The translations under genes were made by a program, and so were the position numbers. Source: a virus. From it: a stretch of DNA of 28,726 bases. Where the stretch lies: positions 1 to 28,726 of IMG/VR virus record IMGVR_UViG_3300013104_000066; one strand, given 5' to 3'. Positions 19,867 through 26,223 of this stretch are shown in pieces (within the stretch, counting starts at the first letter, position 1; each line of letters begins with the position of its first letter). The notes beneath the pieces were generated by a model. That model was not told the DNA's origin. It made no database searches and saw only the letters and a list, made by a program, of their open reading frames with translations.

Positions 19867-20199
19867 ATGAAACTGGCAGATCTGAAGAAGAAGGGAGGCG
19901 TCATATCCGACGCCTTCGTGAAGAAATCCGTCGAATGGACCCACAACGTCAAGGGCAAGGACGTTACCGAAAAGTTCGATATCCACGTCCGCCGGCACGC
20001 GTTTGGCGTCATGGAAGCAATGTTCATTGGTGGCGAGGCGCAGAAATACCGGAATGCGCGCTATCTGGCCGCCAGTGTGTTTCTCGGCCCTGATGGCGCC
20101 GAGGAGCTCCCGTTCGACGATGCGGTCAACCTCGACCCCGGACTGGGCATTGCCCTGCTACAAGCGGTGAACGAGGTCAATGCTCCAGTAAAAAACTGA
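19867..20199 (+). CDS. Tail assembly chaperone, gpG-like
   Basis: The 110-residue protein lies between the tail tube and tape measure genes, as lambda G does. It starts with a basic helix (KLADLKKKGGVISDAF), has a beta hairpin (EWTHNVKGKDVTEKFDIHV) and a helical end (LGIALLQAVNEVN). It is thought to bind and protect the tape measure protein before tail tube polymerisation. The stop at 20197-20199 comes directly after the slippery heptamer at 20190-20196, so a fraction of ribosomes should continue in the -1 frame. The sequence is the short product of that pair. Confidence 0.82.
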   Translation: MKLADLKKKGGVISDAFVKKSVEWTHNVKGKDVTEKFDIHVRRHAFGVMEAMFIGGEAQKYRNARYLAASVFLGPDGAEELPFDDAVNLDPGLGIALLQAVNEVNAPVKN

Positions 20200-20483
20200 C
20201 AGCCGCCGATGAGTTGCACCACGAACTGGTGCTCAACGGAGTCGGCGGGCGCACGATCGCGGAGCTCAAACGGAACATGAGCTACGCGGAAATGCTGTCA
20301 TGGGCGGCGTATCGGGAGAAATACGGATCCTTCAACCCGATGCATCGTCAGGAGCAGATGTCGGCCATCATTGCACTGCAGGTTCACCGGCTCGGGTCTG
20401 GCAAGGCTGACCTGATCGACTTCATGCCGCATGCCGAGCGACCAGCGCTCACGTTGGAACAGGCGATGGAAGACTGGGCGTAG
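19867..20483 (+). CDS. Frameshifted tail assembly chaperone, gpGT-like fusion
   Basis: A -1 slip on A AAA AAC (20190-20196) joins the gpG-like frame to the frame that is read as CTG-ACA from 20196 and ends at TAG 20481-20483. The product has 205 residues: 110 of the first frame and 95 of the second. The T-like part (HHELVLNGVGGRTIAELKRN, then YAEMLSWAAYREKYG and a final LTLEQAMEDW helix) has no good start of its own: only a TTG at 20214 without a convincing ribosome binding site. In lambda-like phages the GT fusion links the tape measure to tail tube subunits. Confidence 0.8.
20190..20248 (+). promoter_or_regulatory. Programmed -1 ribosomal frameshift signal
   Basis: The slippery heptamer A AAA AAC (20190-20196) is in the correct phase, followed by the in-frame TGA. 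After 6 bases begins CCGCCGA (20203-20209), which pairs with TCGGCGG (20242-20248). Inside that loop, GCACCA (20216-20221) pairs with TGGTGC (20227-20232). The nested stems lie at the usual distance for stimulating a slip. Confidence 0.78.
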
Positions 20484-20484
20484 G

Positions 20485-20513
20485 TTGGTGCTAGCGATGG
20501 AAGATGCTAGTTT
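20485..20513 (+). promoter_or_regulatory. Possible promoter of the lipoprotein gene
   Basis: TTGGTG (20485-20490) and TAGTTT (20508-20513) are 17 bases apart, a weak sigma-70-like pair. CTAGC at 20491 and GCTAG at 20506 form an inverted repeat between and over them. It lies just before the lipoprotein gene and would allow expression from a silent prophage. Tentative. Confidence 0.3.
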
Positions 20514-20537
20514 CTCACGATCAAAAAGGAGCGTGTC

Positions 20538-20978
20538 GTGAGAAAAATACAGGTAATAGGGATCTGCTGTCTGATTCTGGCCGGCTGCGATACTCGTGCG
20601 GTTGACTCCTCACGTGCTGTTCAGGTTTCGCCTGAAAACGTCTATGCGTTCAGTCGCCCAGCCGCTCGAGATGACGCGAGAATAACCTTTGTGCAGGACA
20701 AGGGTGCGATGAGTTGCTTTGGAGCTGGCATGCAAGTCTTCATGGACAATCGGCTTGCCGCCGAGACTTCGAGTGGAGAAAAGGTCATCCTCTATCATGC
20801 TCCTGGGCCTGTGCAATTCAGCATCAAGAACAACGCAATGTGTGCTGGTGGCGACCTTGTCGGAATGATCTTGGATCTCAAGCCGGGGTATTCGTATCAA
20901 CTGCGAGGGTATCGTGGCACCTGGGACAAGCCGGAAGTAATGCTTGGCACGCCACCGCCCTTCAAATACACCAAATAG
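20538..20978 (+). CDS. Phage-encoded lipoprotein (146 aa), accessory gene
   Basis: It starts at a GTG with AGGAG 7 bases upstream. Residues 1-16 are a lipoprotein signal peptide (MRKIQVIGICCLILA) with lipobox LAGC and lipid-bearing Cys17; the next residue Asp18 could favour inner-membrane retention in enteric bacteria, though rules differ in Pseudomonas. The mature part is a beta-rich domain (RITFVQDKGAMSCFGAG, MQVFMDNRLAAETSSGEKV, LDLKPGYSYQL) resembling DUF2846-type domains. It lies between the chaperone and tape measure genes and has its own terminator. Such cargo lipoproteins in phages often block superinfection or alter the cell surface; this role is inferred, not shown. Confidence 0.75.
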   Translation: MRKIQVIGICCLILAGCDTRAVDSSRAVQVSPENVYAFSRPAARDDARITFVQDKGAMSCFGAGMQVFMDNRLAAETSSGEKVILYHAPGPVQFSIKNNAMCAGGDLVGMILDLKPGYSYQLRGYRGTWDKPEVMLGTPPPFKYTK

Positions 20979-21000
20979 CTGGCATCAGTCAGTTCTATAG

Positions 21001-21021
21001 CCGCCGAAAGGCGGTTTTTTT
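21001..21021 (+). terminator. Intrinsic terminator after the lipoprotein gene
   Basis: CCGCC (21001-21005) pairs with GGCGG (21010-21014) around a GAAA tetraloop and is followed by seven T (21015-21021). It ends the lipoprotein transcript 17 bases before the tape measure start, and late transcription must pass it. Confidence 0.8.
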
Positions 21022-21038
21022 ATGCCTGGAGAATTGCT

Positions 21039-24000
21039 ATGTCATCGCGCTCGCTGGGCACTTTGACGCTGGATCTGGTCGCTAAAATCGGCGGGTTTCA
21101 GCAGAATATGGATCAGGCATCAAGGTCCGTTGCTGGATCAGGCTCCGCCGCGGTCAAGGCTTCAGCTCAGGTTCAAGTGCTTGAGCGTCAGTTCTCATCG
21201 CTGGCTGGAGTAGCATCTAGACTCGCCGCACCTCTCGCCGCTGCGTTCAGTGTGAACGGTATTTACACCGCGAGCGAGGCATACAGCACACTGACGAACC
21301 GATTGAAATTGGTAACGAACGGTACCGCCGAGCTCGTTACTGCCCAGTCTGCGGTATTTGGTATCGCGCAAGATGCCCGACAGCCCCTTACGGCGACCGC
21401 CGAACTCTACCAGCGCATCGCGACGAACCAGAAGGAACTGAAGCTTTCTGGTGAAGGTGTGGCCGGCATCGTCGGCACTATCAGCAAAACGCTCGCGATC
21501 TCCGGTTCATCTGCTGAGAGCGCAAACGCTGCACTGATTCAGCTTGGCCAGGCGTTCGCATCCGGTGTGCTGCGCGGCGAAGAGCTCAACTCGGTGCTGG
21601 AACAGGCTCCGGCGTTGGCCCAGGCGATCGCGAAGGGCATGGGCAAGACAGTTGGAGATTTGCGCAACCTCGGCGAGCAAGGATTGCTTACTGCTGATGC
21701 GGTCGTGAAGGCACTTCAAAGCCAGGCTGGCGCTGTGGATGCTCTCTTCTCGAAGATGACGGCCACAATTGGCGGCAGCCTCACTGTAGTTGGCAACTCA
21801 ATCACCCGCTATATCGGGGAGATTGATCAGATGTCTGGGGCGAGCGGCAAGGTCGCTGGTGAAATTCTCGCGGTAGCCAAAGTGATTGACGGAAGCCTTC
21901 CCGCGGCCTTGGACGGCATCCGTGAACACTCGGGCGCGCTGGTTCAGTTGTTCACTACTGGCCTGTACGTAGCGCTTGCACGGGTAGCCGGAGGATTTGC
22001 CCAGCAGGGTGCAGCAGCTTTGTCGGCCGCCGCCGCGAATCAGGCAGCTCTGACGTCCTCGGCCGCGCTTGCCAAGCAGGATCTGTTGGCGGCTCAGGCC
22101 AAACAACTGGACGCCAAAGCATCGGTTCAGCGGGCAAATCTTGAGCTGAGCGCCGCACAGGGAAAGGTCGCTTCAGATCGGGTGCGCCAGGCCTCAGAGC
22201 TGGCCAACATCCAATCCGTACAAGCCGCACTTGCTGCCGAGTTGACGCTTGAGCAGGAGCGCTTGAAAGCGCAGATCAACGAGCAGGGGCGCGCAGCGTC
22301 GGTTGCTCGGATCTCCGAGATTCGTCTCACACAGGTTGCGGTGATCAAGCAGGTTGAAGCCGCGGAACGCTCCTTGGCCAGCACTACGGTGGCGTCCTCG
22401 GCACTCGTGGAAAAGGCCTATGCAGGGCGCACCGCAGCAACATTGGCCTTTGCTGAAACGACCGCCGCGGTTAACGCGCTGAGCGTTGCATCGAACAATG
22501 CTGCCGCCGCGGCCAGCGTGACCGGGCGGGCATTTTCCGCACTCGCAACTGCGGGTAGCGGGGCCTTGGCGATGCTCGGCGGCCCGGTAGGGCTGGTGTT
22601 CATCACTGCCGCCGCCGCGCTTTCCTTCATCGACTTTCGCAGCAGTGCCGACAAGGCAAAAGAGGGCCTTGAGCAGCTTCAGGGGCCGTTGGATCAGGTA
22701 ATCGCCAGATTCAAATCCATGACAGAGGAGCAACGCGCCGGCGCCCTGGTTCGCTGGAGTGAGGCACAGGTTGATGCGGTGAAGGCCGCAAAAGGAGAGC
22801 TGGATTCCCTCCAGGCGACTCTGAAAAAAGGGGTTCTGGGATCTGACTCGCTTTCTCTGCCGTCGAGGATTGCGGGTTCCAGCAACGACGAAACGATCAA
22901 AAGAGCACAGGCATACGAGGATTTGCGCACGAGGATTGACGAAGCCGCGAAAAGCGGTCAGTCGATCATTCCTATTTTGGAGGAGGCGGGCAAGGTACCT
23001 GGCGTTTCACCGAAGTTGGTGGATGACCTTAAAAAGGGCGCTGAAGCATGGTCGACGCAGAACCAAGTTGCCAAGGAAGCTGAAGATCGTCAGCGCATCC
23101 TCCGTGGCGAGATGGACAAAACTGCCGCATCGGCGGCGAATGGCGCAGCGGCGACCGGCGGAATGACTACTGCCGGCGAGAAGTACCTGAAAACCTTGCA
23201 GGCTCAGTTGGGCAAGCTGCAGGACAACAACGACGCGGTGAAGGAAGCCACCCGATACCTGGATCAGCACAAGGAACTGAGCGAGGCTGATCGGACGGCG
23301 ATTATGTCCGTCGCCTACGCCACGAAAGCTCAGGATGAAGCCAACAAGGCCGCCACCAAATCGACGAAGGATGCAGCCAAAGCCCAGACCTCTCTGATAG
23401 AGCAGTTGAAGCAGGCTGCTGCCGGTTTTCTTGACCTGAAAAAGTCATTCGATCCGGTGGGCGCAGCATCAGAGCAATTTCAGAAGTCGACCGGGCAGCT
23501 CAACCTCCTTTTCAAGAATGGGAAGATCACCCAGGAAGATTACGGCAAGGGCACCGCGTGGCTGGCAGAGCAATTCAATACTGCCACCAAGGCTGCGCTC
23601 GGCCTGTCACAGGCTGAGGAATACCGCCTTGAGCTGGAGAAGAAGCTCAACAATGATCGCGCTCAATACGCGAGCCAGGCCGCGGCAGTCGGGCAGGGTG
23701 ATAAGGAAGCCGAGCGCGCGCAGCAGCGCTTGGAGCTTGAACGTGAGACTAACGAGCGGCTGCTTTCGCTGCGCACCGAACTGGCCAATGCCACGACGGA
23801 AAAACAACGCAACGACCTGCAGGCCCAGATTGATCTGACGAACGAGTATCTGCCGAAACAGGTTGATGCCATGCGTGAGGGTTTCAGGCAGATCGACGAG
23901 GCTCAGGCGGATTGGTCGAATGGAGCGCGTTCGGCGTTTGCCAATTACATGGACAGCGCTTCGAACGTCGCCGAGCAGACGAAGAACCTGTTTTCTGATG

Positions 24001-24620
24001 CCCTAAACGGCACAGAAGACGCGCTGGTGAACTTCGTCAAAACAGGAAAACTGTCGTTCCGGGATCTGGCTGACTCGATTGTCGAGGACTTGATCCGGAT
24101 TCATATCCGTCAGGCCGCCGTCGGCTTTCTAGGTGGTTTCGCCGGGCTGTTCAGCGGCGGTGGCGGGGCTTCAAGCCTTGGCACTGGCACCATGACCGGT
24201 TTCAGCGAGGGCAGCATGGTGATGAATGCCAAGGGTGGCGTTTACGACTCGCCAAGTCTTTCGTCCTTTTCGAACCAGATCCACGACAGCCCGCAGATGT
24301 TCGCGTTTGCCAAGGGCGCCGGCATCTTCGCGGAGGCCGGCCCAGAGGCAATTATGCCGCTGACCCGGGCCGCTGATGGATCGCTTGGCGTTCGCGCGAT
24401 CGGCAACGGCGACACCTCGGCGGCAGAAACAGCAGCCACTGAAACCTCCTCGATCGGCGGAATTACCCAGTACATCACCGTCCAGGGTTCGGCTGATGAC
24501 GCCACACTGGCGCGCATCCAGCAAGCGGCCAAGCAGGGCGCTCAGGATGGCTACAGCATGGTGCTTCGCGATCTCAAAATGAACGGCCCAGCCCGGCAGC
24601 TAATTGCCAGAAATCGATAG
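21039..24620 (+). CDS. Tail tape measure protein
   Basis: This 1193-residue protein sets tail length; at about 0.15 nm per residue this predicts a tail near 180 nm. Residues about 65-265 are the conserved tape measure domain (ASEAYSTLTNRLKLVTNG, GVLRGEELNSVLEQAPALA, LGEQGLLTADAVVKAL). Residues about 330-480 form Ala-rich coiled coils, followed by a hydrophobic segment at about 490-530 (ALAMLGGPVGLVFITAAAAL) probably used in DNA passage through the inner membrane. Residues about 965-1030 match the lambda gpH C-terminal domain (FVKTGKLSFRDLADSIVEDL). The Gly-rich C-terminus binds the tail tip. Confidence 0.92.
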   Translation: MSSRSLGTLTLDLVAKIGGFQQNMDQASRSVAGSGSAAVKASAQVQVLERQFSSLAGVASRLAAPLAAAFSVNGIYTASEAYSTLTNRLKLVTNGTAELVTAQSAVFGIAQDARQPLTATAELYQRIATNQKELKLSGEGVAGIVGTISKTLAISGSSAESANAALIQLGQAFASGVLRGEELNSVLEQAPALAQAIAKGMGKTVGDLRNLGEQGLLTADAVVKALQSQAGAVDALFSKMTATIGGSLTVVGNSITRYIGEIDQMSGASGKVAGEILAVAKVIDGSLPAALDGIREHSGALVQLFTTGLYVALARVAGGFAQQGAAALSAAAANQAALTSSAALAKQDLLAAQAKQLDAKASVQRANLELSAAQGKVASDRVRQASELANIQSVQAALAAELTLEQERLKAQINEQGRAASVARISEIRLTQVAVIKQVEAAERSLASTTVASSALVEKAYAGRTAATLAFAETTAAVNALSVASNNAAAAASVTGRAFSALATAGSGALAMLGGPVGLVFITAAAALSFIDFRSSADKAKEGLEQLQGPLDQVIARFKSMTEEQRAGALVRWSEAQVDAVKAAKGELDSLQATLKKGVLGSDSLSLPSRIAGSSNDETIKRAQAYEDLRTRIDEAAKSGQSIIPILEEAGKVPGVSPKLVDDLKKGAEAWSTQNQVAKEAEDRQRILRGEMDKTAASAANGAAATGGMTTAGEKYLKTLQAQLGKLQDNNDAVKEATRYLDQHKELSEADRTAIMSVAYATKAQDEANKAATKSTKDAAKAQTSLIEQLKQAAAGFLDLKKSFDPVGAASEQFQKSTGQLNLLFKNGKITQEDYGKGTAWLAEQFNTATKAALGLSQAEEYRLELEKKLNNDRAQYASQAAAVGQGDKEAERAQQRLELERETNERLLSLRTELANATTEKQRNDLQAQIDLTNEYLPKQVDAMREGFRQIDEAQADWSNGARSAFANYMDSASNVAEQTKNLFSDALNGTEDALVNFVKTGKLSFRDLADSIVEDLIRIHIRQAAVGFLGGFAGLFSGGGGASSLGTGTMTGFSEGSMVMNAKGGVYDSPSLSSFSNQIHDSPQMFAFAKGAGIFAEAGPEAIMPLTRAADGSLGVRAIGNGDTSAAETAATETSSIGGITQYITVQGSADDATLARIQQAAKQGAQDGYSMVLRDLKMNGPARQLIARNR

Positions 24621-24635
24621 GAACAGGAGTACCGC

Positions 24636-25220
24636 ATGGCTATCGAATGGCCGGCTTCACTGTGCCCGAACGAAATGACGTGGGGCATGGTTTACAACAA
24701 TCGGAGCTTCACCTCGACGCTTTCAAATGCCCAGCAGATCGTTGGATACCCGGGTGCCTATTGGCAGTGCACGCTCACATTCAACTCCATGAGCCGCGCC
24801 AAAGAACGGCAGCTTTCTGCTGTTATTGGTCGGCTTCAGGGGATGCTCGGAACCGTGAACATTCCAGCGTTCACTCGCCGGCGCACCGACTCGATTGGAG
24901 CGCCGGTAGTGATCACGGGTAATGCCCAGGCAACCGTGATGACACTCGGCGGCGTTACCGCAAGCCGTAAGGTCTTCAGCTACGGCGACTACATCAGCAT
25001 CAACGGTGAAATGTTCGAGATTGTTGATGACGCGTCATCGAATGCACAGGGCAGAGTGCAGGTGACGCTGAACAAGCGAATCCGAAAGGCTCTGGTCGCT
25101 GGCGCCGCCGTGGAGTACCGCAATCCGTTCGCCGAGATGCGGCGAACGGACGACAACCACAGCTTCACCATTCAGCCCTTGGTGGCCAATGGCACGCTGC
25201 AACTCAGGGAGGCTTTCTGA
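24636..25220 (+). CDS. Tail-tip protein after the tape measure (194 aa)
   Basis: GGAG lies before the ATG, 15 bases after the tape measure stop. The protein is beta-rich: PNEMTWGMVYNNRSFTSTLS, then GAYWQCTLTFNSM, a helix-containing KERQLSAVIGRL and a second barrel (VFSYGDYISINGEMFEIV). The pattern, with a 'measurement-like' first half and a beta barrel with an embedded loop, fits the distal tail or gpM-like protein that closes the tube. I do not recognise a named family. It overlaps the next gene by TGATG, in a compact tail-tip operon. Confidence 0.7.
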   Translation: MAIEWPASLCPNEMTWGMVYNNRSFTSTLSNAQQIVGYPGAYWQCTLTFNSMSRAKERQLSAVIGRLQGMLGTVNIPAFTRRRTDSIGAPVVITGNAQATVMTLGGVTASRKVFSYGDYISINGEMFEIVDDASSNAQGRVQVTLNKRIRKALVAGAAVEYRNPFAEMRRTDDNHSFTIQPLVANGTLQLREAF

Positions 25221-25822
25221 TGCCCTCAGCATTCCCGTTCAGCCAGAACGTGGTGAACATCATTGCCACTGGCCGGTTCATGCCGGTCTACGCCGTTCAG
25301 CTCGACTTCGTCGACGGCATGGTCTTCGCGCACACCGGCACCGGTGACCTATTGGTTGACGGCATCACCTATCAGGGTGTTGGCAATTTCGGCCAGGTCA
25401 GCCAGTCGCAGGAAAGCGACAACTCCGGTTCGCCAATGTCGGTCGAGCTCACCCTCAGCGGCCTGGATGCCTACATCCTCTCCGAGACGAACGTGCGCGG
25501 CTGTCGCGGCCGGATGGCCAAGGTCATGTTCGTGGTGTTCGACGAGGCTGGCAACTACGCGGCGGACATCCTGTTTTCCGGCCGAATGGATGCAGCCAAG
25601 TTCTCGTTCGCCGGCAACGGCCAGGACGGCAACAGCATCACTGTGCCCGTAGTTGACCGGATGGCCGAGTGGAGCCGCACCGGTACCGAACGATTCACCG
25701 ACGAAAACCACCGCGCGCGCCATGACGGCGACCGGTTCTTCTACGCCATCGCCCAGATGTCCGAGTGGCCCATTTACTGGGGCTCGAAGAAGGACGCACC
25801 GACATTCACCTATGGAAGTTAG
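25220..25822 (+). CDS. Tail-tip assembly protein (200 aa), gpL-like by position
   Basis: The protein is beta-rich, with VYAVQLDFVDGMVFAHTGTG, LLVDGITYQGVGNFG, VELTLSGLDAYI and AADILFSGRMDAAKFSF, a pattern found in tail-tip proteins encoded just before the NlpC-like gene in siphoviruses of this type. The C-terminal part ends with RHDGDRFFYAIAQMSEWPIYWG, which is typical of the family's last helix. By gene order it takes the place of lambda gpL. It has one Cys (in RGCRG), far fewer than iron-sulfur gpL proteins, so a cluster is unlikely. Confidence 0.72.
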   Translation: MPSAFPFSQNVVNIIATGRFMPVYAVQLDFVDGMVFAHTGTGDLLVDGITYQGVGNFGQVSQSQESDNSGSPMSVELTLSGLDAYILSETNVRGCRGRMAKVMFVVFDEAGNYAADILFSGRMDAAKFSFAGNGQDGNSITVPVVDRMAEWSRTGTERFTDENHRARHDGDRFFYAIAQMSEWPIYWGSKKDAPTFTYGS

Positions 25823-25824
25823 CC

Positions 25825-26223
25825 ATGCGCTACCGAGACTGGACAACCCGTCTAAACGACGTGATCAAGGCCGCCCAAGAGCGGCCTTTTTCATGGGGCG
25901 AATTTGACTGCTGCCTGTTCGCTGCTGACTGCACGGCGGCGATTTGTGGCGTCGATCCGGCCGAGAACTACCGCGGCAAATACACAACGGAAACCGGCGC
26001 CAAGCGGCAGCTGAAAAAGCAGCACGGCAGCCTTGAAGCTGCATGGGATGCCCATTTTTCGAGGGTGCCGCTGACATTCATTCAGCGCGGAGACGTGGTG
26101 CTGTACGACGCGCCCGGCGGCCGGAGCATGGCTGTTTTCTGGGCTGGCGATTATTGGGCAACAACCGACGACGGCGCAGCCCGTGTCGTATGCGAGCCAC
26201 TGGCCGCGTGGAGGGTTGAATGA
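25825..26223 (+). CDS. DUF6950/NlpC-like tail protein
   Basis: I chose the ATG at 25825, which follows the previous stop by 2 bases. The 132-residue protein has the DUF6950 pattern: YRDWTTRLNDVIKAAQERPF, then SWGEFDCCLFAADCTAAI with a likely active-site Cys, GKYTTETGAKRQL, and later GDVVLYDAPGGRSMAVFWAG. It resembles a shortened NlpC/P60 cysteine peptidase and takes the place of lambda gpK before the tip protein. It may cut peptidoglycan locally during DNA injection or serve only as a structural adaptor, since the His of the expected triad is not evident. It overlaps the next gene by ATGA. Confidence 0.75.
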   Translation: MRYRDWTTRLNDVIKAAQERPFSWGEFDCCLFAADCTAAICGVDPAENYRGKYTTETGAKRQLKKQHGSLEAAWDAHFSRVPLTFIQRGDVVLYDAPGGRSMAVFWAGDYWATTDDGAARVVCEPLAAWRVE

